A stretch of 64,000 nt of DNA from Mantis religiosa (Eukaryota > Arthropoda > Insecta > Mantodea > Mantidae), in assembly GCA_030765055.1 (NCBI GenBank), contig CM060958.1, positions 83,539,783 through 83,603,782 of the forward strand. The letters run 5' to 3'. The notes beneath the pieces were generated by a model. The model had not been told where the DNA came from and did not search any database. It saw only the letters and a program-made list of their open reading frames with translations. The position numbers were made by a program, and so were the translations under genes. Below are positions 34,502 through 48,198 of this stretch, piece after piece (within the stretch, counting starts at the first letter, position 1; the number at the start of each line of letters is the position of its first letter).

Positions 34502-34690
34502 GCTAGCATCTGCTGTGACTATAAATATACACATGGCTAAAAATTCCAGAAACTTACCATCTCTCTTCCTAAGCCAGAGTTTACTCACAGACAACTGCAT
34601 GTAGCATACAATCCTGTAAAGAGTCCAGAAGATATCAATACAAAAACATTGTGTACTGTAATAAGACTTCGTCTTGTGGAGTTTATGTAA
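34502..34690 (+). pseudogene. Helitron/Pif1-type helicase fossil (U3)
   Basis: Reads LPKPEFTHRQLHVAYNPVKS. In-frame stop at the GQT position as in all copies. Confidence 0.55.
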
Positions 34691-34762
34691 TTACAACTGG
34701 TCCAGATTGTTTTGTGATTGAACCTCATAACACAATTTGCTTCAGTAAACATCAAACAGACA

Positions 34763-35149
34763 TTGTACAACAGACTTGGGGAAGTGAACTCACCAAGTGT
34801 CAGCTTCATACGTGGCGAAGGGTGATGGATTTTTAGTGGACATAATAATCATTGGCATCGCATAAAGGCGGGTTGCCCTGTGGTAGATTTTTGTCACATA
34901 AAATAAACTTAAGCCTAATAAAGAAGCCTCTGAGCAAAATTAAATGGTTTTCACAAGCAATAAGGAATGGAACGCTCAGAACCACAGTAGTTAAACTGTG
35001 TCCATAAATAAAAACACAATTTCAATTTATTCCCTTCATTACTATTAAAGTGAAAAAATTAAGAGAAAACCGGTTCACTGCAGTTAAGAAGGCGAGGAAC
35101 AACTTTGTTCACTACTTTGGAGCAATGTTTCCCAGGTCTGTTGTACAAC
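34763..35149. repeat. Short inverted repeat (U3)
   Basis: TTGTACAACAGACTTGGGG against TTTCCCAGGTCTGTTGTACAA. Confidence 0.6.
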
Positions 35150-35373
35150 GTGCGGAGTTGATCTGGTAATGACATTTTGAAAATAATGCACATACTTGGT
35201 TGAAATGTACTGAACCGTTTTTACTTCTTTAAGTTTTTCTGTTTTAAATGATGACTAGCACAGTGTGTATAATTTAGAATTGGAACTATGTACCGTTTTA
35301 ATGATTGCAATTAATTCAGTTCATGACTAGTGATATGGGCTTCGGTTTCTAACGTGAGGGTTTCGTTACACTA

Positions 35374-35901
35374 TCAATCCTCGCCTTCGGTAGTTATATT
35401 ACGACGCCGCCTTCTTGAACAACTCCTCCTCCTTCTTCTCCGTCTTGAACAACTCCTTCTTCTCCTCCTTCTTGAGCAGCTCCTTCTCCTCCGTCTTGAA
35501 CAACTTCGTCTTCTCCGTCTTGAACAACTTCTCCTCCTCCTCCTTGAGCAGCTTCTGCGTCTTGATCTTCTCCGACAAGCAGCATTGACAGTGTTCAAGG
35601 GACCCTCTTCTTTGAAAGCTTTGATGAGTTTCACTCGGTCTGCATCAGTTAACTTTATCAACATTTCTTCGTCGTTTTTTGTGGTAACAACTTGCGGAAA
35701 ATTTACTTGGACCTCTAACGAGGGCTTTTCTTCCTTGCTGTGTGTACCTTCTCCTTTTCCGCGTGACGGATACTTGGCGTTTTCCATGGTAAGAATTTGC
35801 GCTAATTTTACTTTGGCAGTTACGGAAGTCTTCTGTTCCTTGCTGTGTGTACTTTCTCCTTTTCCGCGAGGGAAGGTTACGCCAGATTTTGGTTCTCCCA
35901 T
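35374..35901 (-). CDS. Arg/Ser/Cys-rich open frame, unknown (U3)
   Basis: 175 codons from ATG at 35901; one 24-nt repeat unit fewer than U2 and U4, and a 3-nt deletion near 35570. Against U4, the 109-residue N-terminal part shows about eight replacements (for example GV/GA, EQ/EE, SVT/FVN, AK/DK, EE/ED, LI/LL) and one silent change that I could find. This does not look like purifying selection. Confidence 0.35.
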   Translation of the reverse strand: MGEPKSGVTFPRGKGESTHSKEQKTSVTAKVKLAQILTMENAKYPSRGKGEGTHSKEEKPSLEVQVNFPQVVTTKNDEEMLIKLTDADRVKLIKAFKEEGPLNTVNAACRRRSRRRSCSRRRRRSCSRRRRRSCSRRRRRSCSRRRRRRSCSRRRRRRRSCSRRRRRNITTEGED

Positions 35902-36327
35902 TTCGTTGTTTGAATATTATAATACTTTAATTTAGAAGTCTTGTTTCCTTGTCGAACAGAAAATTTTGATATTGATTTCTGGTTGTTATGGAGATTCGTC
36001 GTCATTTAACATGCACATAAATTAAACAAAAGCTAGGGAAAACAAATTGGGTGGAAACTTATGACAAATAAATTATGATGTGTTGCTTCCGGGTGTTCTT
36101 TACTTTAGTTCAAGATGTTCTTACGGAAATATATCCCTCTATCTACTTACGTTGATGAGATACATGTTTGTAGAAATAGTTCTGATATGTAATTTTCTTG
36201 TAAGTGCTCGGAAATTAGAGAATAAAATTGGCTTTAAGCGATACATAATTTTTTTAAAAACTGATCGCTGAGTGACATCTGTGGCATTCTGCGATCTTTG
36301 TAATGCCAAGACATTAAGATTTACATA

Positions 36328-38225
36328 GGGCCTGTATTACGATCTGCGCTTACTAGGTGAAGTTTGTTACCTTTCAGTTATCAATTACCATTGGTTAGAT
36401 TCAGTGCCTCGTATTACGAGCTCGATTTACCTCTAGGTTTGTTAACCTGTGCATTATGGTGAAATGAGAACGATTGGCAATATTTTCCACTAGTATTTTA
36501 CCTTGTTTGCAAGGCTATATTGTGTTTATAATGTGTAATAAACTGGAAAACCAAACACGTGTAGCATCAGGCGTCTTGTTTTAACTTTTTATTAGCTGTT
36601 TTCTGTATATTTTCGTGATGTTTTCAATAATAGTTCATTCGTAATGAGGTCTAGCATAGTTCTATATAGTTATTATTATGGTTCATTTACAGTTTAGATT
36701 TTTCCATAGCGTTAGGTTAGTGTTATAGGTTATGGTTGCGTTAGTTTAGTGTTATTATAGATTAGGTGAGATATATGGAGGATATATGGAATGCCTTGTT
36801 AATTTATGAACACCAAGAGATTTCCAGTCAAAAAAGAATTTAAAATAAGGTCACATAATGTTATTAATTCTGATAATAGTGTTGCACAAATATAATTTGT
36901 CTAAAATCATTTGGTTAGTAGTTTATCCTCATGAATAAATCACCTCTTCTTATATAAATTATCATTTCACAGAGGTATATGCAAAGAGGGAAGGTCCACA
37001 AATTACAAGTCATCCATGAATAAAAGCAAGGTTATAAAATATGCATTTTGGGACCAGTAACTTGGTACATGATTTTTTTTAATTAATATATTTGGCTAGT
37101 TATGAAGCAATAACTATGGTTTTCTTTTAAGGAAACAGGTTGTAGCAAACTTACATTTCTCCTTGGCACTTCATAAACTACACATTTCAGTAACAACCTT
37201 GTGCCCTTGTTAGAAAAACGTAATTGAACAAATAAATGGCTTCATTTAAATGCCACAGGATACAAGATGGGCATGTTTTAAGATTTCCTTACGTGTGCAA
37301 TTCGCAGCAAATATATTTATGTTCTGCATTTGCACCATCTATAGTACGTACGGCAAGAATCTAAGTAATACTTCAACTTGCATTGAGACAGCGCTCACAC
37401 TACATAAATCGCAATGTAATTAGAAAATGGTATTCTTTAAGGCACATTGTAGGACAAAACCATTATGGTATTGTACATGTAATTAGCTACATTACATGTG
37501 TGAACAGTGTTTGCAATAACGGTTAGGACATCGATACAAACTGCATAACCTAAAAATTTGTTTTATTCACTGTTTGCTTTACAGCTTGTAACTTTCCTCT
37601 GGAAATGCTTTAACGAAACGCAAATTAAACATTGCACCCACTATTTGCAAAATCGAATGTTGACTACTTCAGCACGTTTCTGAACATTTATACCTACCCA
37701 CCTACACATATAGTATTTCGTGTACTTTCCGGTATAGTTTTAACATCTTTATTTATTACATTTATGTTCGTAAAAACATAATATGCTCGCATAAAATATT
37801 ACATTGCTTGCAACAAGTCACTGACACCATGGGATACTAGAAATTATCATTCCATAACCAAGTACGTAAAGTTACCTAATACTCATGTGGTTTATTTTAT
37901 TTCATTTTCAACATGTCACAAATATGAAATTATCTTTCCGCATTCTAATTGTTTTAGCTGTACTATTAAATAAATACCGTGCCAACATTTCATCATCGGA
38001 ATCGCTGTCAACATTCAATCTGGTCTGGAGGTACGCCAATTTCTTTTTCGTGTGTGAAAGTAAACTCAAAGTTATCTCACTAAGCGTTACTCGAGGTGAG
38101 AGTTAGTTTACCTACAGAAATAATTCTCAGTTAGCCCTTAAACGAATGTCGTAATACCGACATCTACATGTAACTCCAAGTTAACTGTTAACCAACACCT
38201 TAACCGGAGGTTGTAATACAGACCC
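36328..38225. mobile_element. TIR DNA transposon (U3)
   Basis: Cleanest termini: GGGCCTGTATTACGATCTGC against GGGTCTGTATTACAACCTCC, with ATA on both sides. 1898 bp. The remnant minus frame starts TTG instead of ATG. Interior otherwise matches U2. Confidence 0.75.
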
Positions 38226-39199
38226 ATAGTGATGTTAGAAGGAAAAAAAAATATAAGTAATGGAAGATTAAAACAAATAGAAAATAAAATTATTGGCTAG
38301 TTTCTACAAGTTAATTTGGTTTAAGAAGAGTTTCAGTGAAATAAACTATAGGCAGAATAAGAACATTTGGACAAGAGTAACACACCCTAGAAACTTAGCA
38401 CATAATATTTTAGGTAACATGTGTTTAATCAAGTACCAGTTGCAAAGTAAACCTTTGATCTGTCTGTCCTTGTAGGATGATAATTTTTAGGTTATATTTT
38501 CAAGTCTGGCGGACGTAAATTGTACTACGTTGGCACTATAGATCACGCTTCGTGTTATTGGACGAATATTGCAAAAGCTCAGAAATAAAGTGTTAAATAC
38601 TGCGTAATTTTAAAGCAGCTGTGTGCCGGATTTGTTGAAATGAATGGCAAATGAAATGAAAATGGGCTGAAGCGAAAACACAAGGGACAACGGTAAACAA
38701 GGTTATATGTGTCCAGTCAATTGCCTTGTTTTGGTGTAACAACCAGACAAAGAATTATTGCGTTGTACCAATGTGCATTAACTTTTGGACAGAATATATG
38801 TTTTCTTTAGGTACAGTACATAATATTAACTAAAATTTCTTATGTCCATAAGAAATTAGGAAACATAATGCAGCACCCGATATAAGCAGAAAATAGAGCA
38901 GTACAAAACATGAAGTTCTAGTACATTTTTGGCCCCACTTTGGGGTGTTTTATTGGCATTTCATTGGTTTTATTCAAAACGATGTTCATGTAAAACCCAG
39001 GTGGATTGGGAGCATTCGTTCCTGCGGAAGCAGTGAAATCCTATTACACAAGGCATATCATAATGGTATCGTAATGACTATAATCTTCACAAAAGTTAAA
39101 GGGATATGCAGGTGGGCCGTACTGCAGACTCCAGCGAATCTCAAGCTTGCTCCTCCTATCTCCCGCGCCTGAAAGGAGAAAATTGTATTAAGTAACTAC
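38226..39199. other. Segment H (U3)
   Basis: Matches 25488-26474. No gene recognised. Confidence 0.6.
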
Positions 39200-39775
39200 G
39201 CTCGGATAAATGTTTGAAAAATGAAAGATGCCAATCTAATAATAAGAAAGAATTTTACTTTCTGATCATGAACGTACAAAAATCTCTCTATGATAATCAG
39301 AACACGAGCGATGCACGTTTTAGCTTCACATGTTATGGTTAAATGTTAGAGATGAATATTTGAAATTTACGGATACCAATCTTACAAAAAGAAAAAAAAT
39401 TACTTTCTGATCATGGCTATACAAAATTTCTGTCTCTATGCTACTTAGAACACGAGCTATGCACGTTTTATCTTCACATGTTATGGTTACACGTTACTGA
39501 TAAATATCTGAATATTACAGATACCAATATTATAATAAGAAAGAAATTTACTTTTGATCATGACCATACAAAAACCTTGTCTCAATAATACTTGGAAAAG
39601 AGCGATGCACGTTTTAGCTTCACAGGTTATGGTTAAATATTACTGATAAATATTTGAAAATTACAGTAACCTGTGTTATAACAAGAAAGAATTTTACTTT
39701 CTGATCATGAACCTAGAAAAATCTTTTCTCTGCGTTACTTCTACCGCGAGCGATGCATGTTTTATCTTTACATGG
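39200..39775 (+). repeat. About 147-bp tandem repeats (U3)
   Basis: Anchors at about 39307, 39453, 39601 and 39749 (steps 146-148). Confidence 0.9.
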
Positions 39776-39862
39776 TTATGTTTACCATAACATCGTACAT
39801 AATCATAAAGAAATCGAGATTTAACTGTATTTGAACGCCACAGTGAAGCGAAATAATTATAA

Positions 39863-39966
39863 ATTTATAGGTGAATCGTTTTTATTACACATCGGCTTCA
39901 CTTACGTACCTATCTAGAGGACATGTTTCGCAAACCATCGTTTGCATCGTCGCCTCTTATGCGACT
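39863..39966 (-). repeat. PLE left inverted arm (U3)
   Basis: Reverse complement reads GCGACGATGCAAACGATGGT then TTGCGAAACATGTCC, with a perfect GCAAAC/GTTTGC stem and GATG loop. The partner is 41115-41218. Confidence 0.8.
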
Positions 39967-39978
39967 GAATATTTGGCA

Positions 39979-41007
39979 ATGACTGAAATATGTACACATC
40001 AAAATTATTTTTTTTTCGATGGAAAGTATTATAAACAAATTTCAGGACTAGCTATGGGAAGCCGGCTATCACGATTTTTGGCCAGTTTATACATGAACTT
40101 TTTCGAAACGCATATACCTAAAGCCCTCCCTCGTATTTTTAAAACATTGTACAGACACGTAGACGACATCTTTGTAATTGTACCCTACAAACAAATAGAT
40201 GATGCTTTGAAACTACTCAACCTTCAAGAACTCAGCATATATTTCACAGTAGAAAGAGAAAAGGACTGTACTCTACCTTTTTTAGACCTTAAAATCACAA
40301 AAAGCAATGAAATACTAGAATATGTTATTCATAGAAAAGCAACACACACAGATAATTACATCAAAGCAAATAGTTTCAACCGATTTCCACACAAACATGC
40401 CACCATCAGCAGTCTCACACACAGATTAGTAAGTCTACCCCTCAGCCAGCAAGAATATAAAAAGGAATACCTTCAAATCTTAAAGATATCAATTAAAAAT
40501 GGATATGGAAAAATCCTTATAGATAAAAAACTAAAATCATTCAAACTTCAAAAGAGATTGAAACAGATCACAGCTCTCACACCAATAAAACAAGAAATTA
40601 GATTTACTAAATTTACTTACCACTCCTGGGCCACAAAAGTTCCAAAAAATATTCAAAAAATACAATATAAAATTGGCACCAAAAGCAATTGCAACATTAA
40701 AAACATACTTAACAGTAATAATACTGATAAGATAAAACCAGAAGAAAAGTCAGGCACTTACAAGATTAAGTGTAAGGCCTGTGAAAATATTTACATAGGG
40801 AGGACAAAAAGAAACATAGGCACTAGAAAGAAAGAACACTTCAGGCACTTAAGGTACAAAAATATTGATTAGTCCGCAATAGCAGTTCATTTCTGGTCTG
40901 AAAATCATGAAATTGAAGATAACATTGAATTACTAAAATACATACAAAAACATAGTGAACTGGTCATATGGGAGAGAATATACGAACATAGAAAAAATAA
41001 CAACTAA
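39979..41007 (+). pseudogene. PLE, least broken copy: RT fused to GIY-YIG (U3)
   Basis: A single reading frame covers the RT tail and GIY-YIG domain, 343 codons with one internal stop (AAG to TAG at 40870) after HLRYKNID. RT motif B is damaged (GLAMGSRLSR for GLAMGSPLSP) and YVDD is HVDD. Past the linker, GTYKIKCKACENIYIGRTKR is the GIY-YIG core, followed by KKEHFRHL. After the stop, WSENHE, HSELVIWERIYEH and a natural TAA complete the domain. It lacks the two frameshifts shared by U1 and U2, so it shows the ancestral domain layout. An upstream ATG at 39871 lies in the inverted arm and is not a credible start. Confidence 0.85.
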
Positions 41008-41114
41008 TGAACTCTGAATTCCCGCCAGAAGAGAATCCCACATTTAGGTTCATCACTAAATCAACAGATGGCAGCAGAAACCCCAGAATTGCCCACACCA
41101 CTGGATCAAAATTT

Positions 41115-41218
41115 AGTCGCATAAGAGCCGACGATGCAAACGATGGTTTGCGAAACATGTCCTCAAAATAGGTACGAAAGTGAAGCCGATGTGTAATAAA
41201 TTCGTCTCATCTATAAAT
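41115..41218 (+). repeat. PLE right arm with hammerhead-like hairpin (U3)
   Basis: GACGATGCAAACGATGGTTT, GCGAAACATGTCCTC. The GAG just 5' of the core can pair with CTC just 3' of GTC, as expected for a short stem I. Confidence 0.6.
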
Positions 41219-42074
41219 TAACAAAAAAAAAACAAAAAAAAAAACAAAGACGTTATGAATAATCTATGTAATATTACTTACAGTAATGGGCATGATGCAA
41301 TGCAGCTAAAAATTTATTTAAATATTTTTTATTAGTGAACCTCAAAAAGTATTTTTGGTAAAACATCTATATTGAATATTGGGTGGTATGTAACACCCTC
41401 TGTATCTCTATGTACGTGTTAGGGAAAGTACAAATTTGACGATTAATTTACTCTATAGTATTTTTCTTATATCTACAGTAAAATACTGTAATGTTTAAAA
41501 AGACATCTCAGTTAAAAGAAGTAGAGAGAAAAGGTTGAAAATAAAGCAAGTTTTGAATACTATTTAATTCAAAATGAAGTTTAAGTGGATGTTGTAAGCT
41601 GTAAATGTTTTTGCCAACTACTGTGTGTATATGCAATATTTGGACCAATATATTTTAAAGAGTGCAATGCGATCAGAAACATAGTAGGGCTAGTGTTTTA
41701 GAGTTGTAAGGTTGCTTATGGTTTTCTTTGGATCCTAACGGATAAGGTTGCAAAGCTTCAACTAGATAGGCCAGAGAAGTTGATTTGTATTTTAGATGTT
41801 GAATATAAGTCAGCTTCTGGAATCTAATATACATGACTTCGTCAAAATCACGCAAAAGTATTACTTGATAAAATTTTAGTGAAAGATGAGATAAATATAA
41901 ATTATATACAAGATAAATATTTTAAAACTTTTTATCCCTACACAACACCGTTATGCTTTGTCTTTAAAATCTGCCAAATATGCAATAAAATACAGAAATA
42001 GTTTCTGTTATGCGTTTTCAACAAAATAGCATTGAAATTTGGTGACATGAATACGTGAAGTGTTTAACGCCCGC
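41219..42074. other. Segment B (U4)
   Basis: Shows a private deletion of the CCCCCCTTAAGATAA region at about 41912. Minus 60-codon frame open at 41673-41855. Confidence 0.6.
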
Positions 42075-42278
42075 TTTTACTACATACGACACCGCAGGCG
42101 ATGACACTGATGATACATGAGTTGATAATGGAGCACCGGTGGAATGAGATGGCGGGGTAAACCGGAGATCCCGGAGAAAACCCGCCCCAGCGCCGTGTTG
42201 TCCACCACGAATCTCACTTTGCCGTCGCCTGGGATCGATCCCGGGCCGCCTTGGTGCGGCCTTGACATGAATATGAAG
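42075..42278 (-). repeat. tRNA-derived insect SINE (U4)
   Basis: Retains the full palindromic GGGATCGATCCCGGGCC around the B box. Confidence 0.7.
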
Positions 42279-42478
42279 AGGAAACCCTTGCTCTCAATTT
42301 TCAAAATTTTGAAGTATTTTATAGCCTGCGACCATCTGAAAAAGTAGGGAGTTTCATGGTGAGGAAATTTGGTTTAGTGACTCTTGAGAAACTGTGGCTC
42401 CACACACAAATACAGATGGTTTCCTCTTTTTTTTTTCGTATTAGAGAATCATCTTTGTTTCTGCTTGTCTTTTTTTGC

Positions 42479-42705
42479 GTTATGAATTGTCAACATTGTG
42501 AGCCATATAAGAACATGGGCACCGCCATTACTTGTAAAATTTTAGTTTTGTTTGTTTTGTGGCAGTCGTGATACATCTTTTTATGGTAACACAAGTGTTT
42601 TTAAATTTATTAATATTATTTTTTATATATTCATTTCTAAAATATGAAACATTGCAGCCTAGATAGTTAAAATTGTTAAATGCTTGTGTGCTAAACCAAG
42701 GCATT
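42479..42705 (-). pseudogene. Non-LTR RT thumb fragment (U4)
   Basis: Counterpart of 3393-3620, no long frame called; NYLGCNVSYF remains readable. Confidence 0.5.
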
Positions 42706-42935
42706 TACACAGTGACTGTCCTGTTGCCAACTGATGCACCAGAAGACTGAAGATAAACTAGGGAACGAGGATAGTGTTGCCAGAATTACCTTGATGCAGG
42801 CCCAGAGACTAACCAGCGGGCTATGGAAAGGAATTTGTATAATTGGGGACAAATTGTTAAGCAGAATTTTGTGTATTATTACAGTGACAATTTTTGCTCA
42901 GATAATAGAAGTTTACTACTAGTTATTATTAACAC

Positions 42936-43174
42936 TGCCGGCCGTCATACCCGAGGTCGCTAATGTGTATATCTCTAGCGGCCGCCACATAGAGTGTCAC
43001 GGGTTCGGATGTTGTGTATGGTGTATCTGTGGAAAATTGCAGAAAACAGTGAAACCAATGGAAAAAATAAGGTAAAAGAAAAATATAATATTAATGCTGC
43101 AATTAGCACTAACCGAACATATCCCATACCAAATAAAAATAATTACGAAATATTGCAGTAATAAAAGCAAACCT
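42936..43174 (+). repeat. tRNA-like head plus body (U4)
   Basis: The A-box side is decayed (CATACCCGAGGTCGCTAATG); the B-box side CACGGGTTCGGATG is intact. Confidence 0.45.
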
Positions 43175-43605
<431 letters not shown>

Positions 43606-44170
43606 AATTTTTAAGATCAAGCTGTATTCAGGAGAGGCTTGCATTCACATCAAAGCCCTTGAGTTTTAATTTTAGAAAACATTGTTTCAAATAAGCGCTA
43701 TCATAATCAGTGTGATCATTTACCCACTCTAATCTGGCCAGTTTCCTTTACACTTTACTATGTCGCTAGTTTGGTTACGCAATGTTAGTAGCTTCAGCAA
43801 ATACATGTTTTCGCTATTGACAATGCTACAGCAACCTAGGACGTGCCCGCCATTCTCCTAGCAAACCACTGCCACTAATTTGCAGTTTTACCATAATATT
43901 CAGAACAAGAAACACAAACGTATTCTGCAATTACTCATCTGGCACAGAGTACCAACATTTAGAAATAAAAAGTGAGATCCTGTTTTAAAGCATTGGCAAC
44001 ATGAAAGCAGTCGCTGTGTGAGTAGTAATCTTAGTGAGAACTGAACTATAAAAAAAAATCACACTTCCCGAAACATATGTTGCCCACCACACACTCACTG
44101 TGAAAGCTGGTGCTACTGTTATGCTCATCGAAAACATAAACTTGGGACCAGAAAGATAATTTCACATGGT
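43606..44170. other. Anonymous conserved segment (U4)
   Basis: Carries CCTTTACACTTTACTATGTC, a variant shared with U5 and not with U0, U1 or U3. Confidence 0.5.
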
Positions 44171-45240
44171 CATGTGTTTAATATAAACTTTTGTGACATT
44201 GCAAGCTACAATGAGAACTGGAAAGGGAAATATTGCTTGTATTGATGTTCAGCGTCATCAACTTTTCATGGTTTAAGCCATCAAGGCTCGTTCCAGACTC
44301 AAATTTTCAATTAAAAGTGTTCTATCCATCTTTTTCTTGGTCTACCAATATTTCTTGTACCTAATGGTTTGTAACCTAAAACTAATTTTGGAATGTAGCT
44401 ATCATTCATTCTGTTGACATGTCCCTTCCAGTATTTCTATATTCTTGTATTCTTTCTGTTAGCTTAAAAGTATTCAATTCATTTCAAATGTCCTCACTTA
44501 TTTGCTTATCTAAAAGATTATACCATGCTACATTTCTTAAAAATTTCATTTCCACTGTTTCAATCTTTTATTCTTTTTCACTTTTTTTTGTTTAAGTCCA
44601 AAATCACTACCATATGATAGTACAGGAACTGCTATTTCTTTATAAAACTTTAATTTGGTCTCTCTTCTCATGCTTTTTAAGCTTCTCTTTATGGTGCTAC
44701 ATATACCATTAATTCTGTTATTTTATTTAAAATGTCAGTATTTTTAAAACAAGAGACATTGCAACCAAGATAATTAAATCAGTTGACTTTTTCAGCGGGT
44801 TTTGCTGCTAATAATTTTTGGCTCTTATGAGAATGGATCCCTTGAAGGCTAAAACTTCAGTTCTGTTTATATATATTCTTTAACTATATTGACAGGGTTA
44901 TTTAATATATGTAATGCTGTTTGTAGACCACTTTTTGAGCCAGATATGAGAACTTGATCGTCTGCAAATAATAAAGTATCTAAATATTTATTCCTAATTA
45001 TAAAATGCAAAACTAATTTTATCTGCCTATCAGATACGGCATCGGCAATATAAATATTATAAGGTTATGGTGAAAGTGGACACCCTTGTCTTACTCCTTT
45101 GTTTATTGTTGCTATTAAATCTGTCTTCATTCTGGTTTCTCTCATGATCTTATTTTCTACACATAATCTTCTTATCGCTGTAATGAAATAATGGGGTACA
45201 TCTTTCTGTTTCATAATACTCCATAATTTATATGGTTGGG
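44171..45240 (-). pseudogene. LINE-1, RT core to C-terminus (U4)
   Basis: GVRQGCPLS is followed by a degraded Tyr-Gly stretch, and LLFADDQVLISGSKSGLQTA is intact (about 44930-44990). No long frame survives because of scattered stops. Confidence 0.75.
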
Positions 45241-46810
45241 TGTTTGCTATAGCTCATGGAGTTGGAGAATTTCCATTTTCCTTCTGGCCTCCCAATAACG
45301 TGTGATTAGTTGTGCTGTCAGTTCTCCATCTGTTTTTGTCAGGGCTCTACACCGGAGCAGATGATCTCTATCCATCAATGACTTCGGGTCCCTACGCAGT
45401 GTGCAGGTCGGGGATTCAAACATATTAATCCTGTATAGATGAGCAGCCAAACAGTCGTGGCCAGTAATCAGTCGGAAGATGGCAACAGTACTGCTTCTTG
45501 GGTACTCTGGGATGGGATTTTTACTTCCTTGTAGAATTTTCCATTGCTTGTTGGTACTTTTTTCTTTGCATTCTTGCCAGAATAAGTTGATTCTATTGTT
45601 TATATGTAGTTTTGATGTGTGGAATGAAGGTTTTGTTGGCAGCTTTGTTTTATTTATGTTCCTTTTTTGCCAAGAAATCTGCTATTTCATTGGCTATAAT
45701 TCCAGAGTGGGATGAAATCAACTGGAAGTGTACTTCTTTTTTTAGACGTTGTAGTCTCCGTAGTGAACTGTATTTTTTCAAGTATTCTAATGTTGTTAGG
45801 GTACAGGGAGCATAGGCCTTTAGTGATTTAGAATCGCTTAAAATCACTGCTTTAGAGAAAGTGTTCACATGGTTGAAAGTTGTTTCAGCGAGGTGTTGAT
45901 TGCTTCTAATTCTGCATCATAGTGGGTTGCTAGTGTGCCCAAACAAATGTAAAAATGGAATACTTTACTATGTATTCCTGCTCCAGCATTACTTTCTTTG
46001 TCAAATAGGGAGCCTTCTGTGTATACGTGTAGCCATAAGTCTTGTAGACAATAAGTTTCAATTGCTTCTAGAGCTAGCATTTTAAGTGTTTCTGCACTTA
46101 CATCCCTTTTTGACTCTATATATTGCAGAACATTTACTCTGCTATTTATTTAAGTTGTGATAGAGGGCAGATTGGAAGTTGGAGATGTTCAATTTTGTTT
46201 GTGTCTTCAAGGTTGTATTTTCTCTGTAGGTTATAGGTTTTCTGCATATATCCTTTTTGTGTTTTTAGGGTCCTTTCTCTCATTTTGTAGTTCTTCCAGT
46301 GAGTAATAAAGGGGAGCCTTTGTAGTTTCTCATTCAGGAGGAGATTCTGTTTTTCCATTCCATATTTAATTGGCGAGTTATTTGTATTAATTTGCAATGC
46401 AGTTATTGGTGTCGATTTGACTGCTCCCATTATTAGTCTGAGTGCTTGGTTCTGTAATGTTTCAAGTTGTGCTAGGTTGTTTTGACCGGCTGTGAGTAAT
46501 AACTCGCTTCCATAGAGGAGTGCTGGTTTGATGTAACTTTTATAGGTGGTGTTGAGTGTATTGACGGAGGACCCCAATTTCCTGCCAGCTAGTCTTTTGA
46601 GTGTTGTTAATCTCTGAGTAGTCTTATCTATGGTTTCATTAATGTGGGTTTTCCAAGATAATTTAGAATCGAGTGTTATGCCCAGATATATATAATTTTC
46701 TGTTTCTGTTAGTTGCTCACCATTTAGTGTTATTTTGATAAGCGGTTTTCTGTGGCAAAGCGTGAACACTTGGTATTTTGTTTTCGATAAGTTCAGTCAT
46801 TTCGTTAGCT
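45241..46810 (-). pseudogene. LINE-2 with RNase H (U4)
   Basis: Frame 46146-46769 (207 codons): TLCHRKPLIKITL, YIYLGITLDSKLSW, then TLKRLAGRKLGSSVNTLN and KPALLYGSELLLTA. A deletion near 46148 breaks it. RNase H lies in frames 45865-46080 (VYTEGSLFDKESNAG, DAELEAI) and 45650-45868 (VILSDSKSL, SHSGIIANEIADFLAK). The first catalytic Asp is Glu, as in U3. The C-terminal knuckle reads CTLRRDP, with the second Cys lost. Confidence 0.8.
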
Positions 46811-47240
46811 ATTTAAATCCATTTACCTTGTCTAACACCTTCTCAAAAACTATAAATTTTGTGTAAGTCTACATATTGAGCTTCCTATGTTTTTCAATTA
46901 TCTGATTTACAGTAAATACACAGTTAGAACAAGATCTTCCATTTCTGAATCCATTTTGCACTTCCATAATTATACTTTCCATTATTATATTTAAACAACA
47001 GTTCAGAATAGGTGCATAAATTTTATAGCATGTATTTAAAATGCTTATGCCTCTATAACTTTTTATTCATGACTATCACCTTTCTTATAAATTGGATATA
47101 TTTTTGCTATTCTCCATTTTTCTGGTATATGACCGAACTTCCAACATATTAAGTCTAATATTCTGTATTTCAATGGAGTGGAGGCGTATTCAATTAATTC
47201 ATTATTAATGTTATCCAATCCAACAGTTTTCTTATTTTAG
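46811..47240 (-). pseudogene. LINE-1, upstream RT half (U4)
   Basis: NGFRNGRSC-type and GIDNINNEL-type stretches recognisable; frame broken. Confidence 0.7.
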
Positions 47241-47326
47241 AGGTTATTAGTTGTATTCATGTCAAAAATGAAATTAATTATATTGAGAACATGGCTTTCT
47301 CAGACAAGGTTATAGTTCCAACTACA

Positions 47327-47515
47327 GCTAGCATCTGCTGTGACTATAAACATACACAAGGCTAAACATTCCAGAAACTTACCTTCTCTCTTCCTAAGCC
47401 AGAGTTTACTCACAGACAACTGCATGTAGCATACAATCCTGTAAAGAGTCCAGAAGATATCAATACAAAAACATTGTGTACTGTAATAAGACTTCGTCTT
47501 GTGGAGTTTATGTAA
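47327..47515 (+). pseudogene. Helitron/Pif1-type helicase fossil (U4)
   Basis: Same reading as U3, with LPKPEFTHRQLHVAYNPVKS. The overlapping 61-codon plus frame at 47476-47661 is open in all four units but has no recognisable domain. Confidence 0.55.
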
Positions 47516-47587
47516 TTACAACTGGTCCAGATTGTTTTGTGATTGAACCTCATAAAACAATTTGCTTCAGTAAACATCAATCAGACA

Positions 47588-47975
47588 TTGTACAACAGAC
47601 CTGGGGAAGTGAACTCACCAAGTGTCAGCTTCATACGTGGCGAAGGGTGATGGATTTTTAGTGGACATAATAATCATTAGCATCACATAAAGGCGGGTTG
47701 CCGTGTGGAAGATTTTTGTCACATAAAATAAACTCAAGCCTAATAAAGAAGCCTCTGAGCAAAATTAAATGGTTTTCACAAGCAATAAGGAATGGAACGC
47801 TCAGAACCACAGTAGTTAAACTGTGTCCATAAATAAAAACACAATTTCAATTTATTCCCTTCATTACTATTAAAGTGAAAAAATTAAGAGAAAACCGGTT
47901 CACTGCAGTTAAGAAGGCGAGGAACAACTTTGTTCACTACTTTGGAGCAGTGTTTCCCAAGTCTGTTGTACAACG
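47588..47975. repeat. Short inverted repeat (U4)
   Basis: TTGTACAACAGACCTGGGG against TCCCAAGTCTGTTGTACAA. Confidence 0.6.
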
Positions 47976-48198
47976 TGTGGAGTTGATCTGGTAATGACAT
48001 TGTGAAAATAATGTACATACTTGGTTGAAATGTACTGAACCGTTTTTACTTCTTGTAGTTTTTCTGTTTTACATGATGACTAGTACAGTGTGTATAATTT
48101 AGAATTGCAACTATGTACCGTTTTAATGATTGCAATTAATTCAGTTCATGACTAGTGTAATGGGCTTTGGTTTCGAACGTGAGAGTTTCGTTACACTA

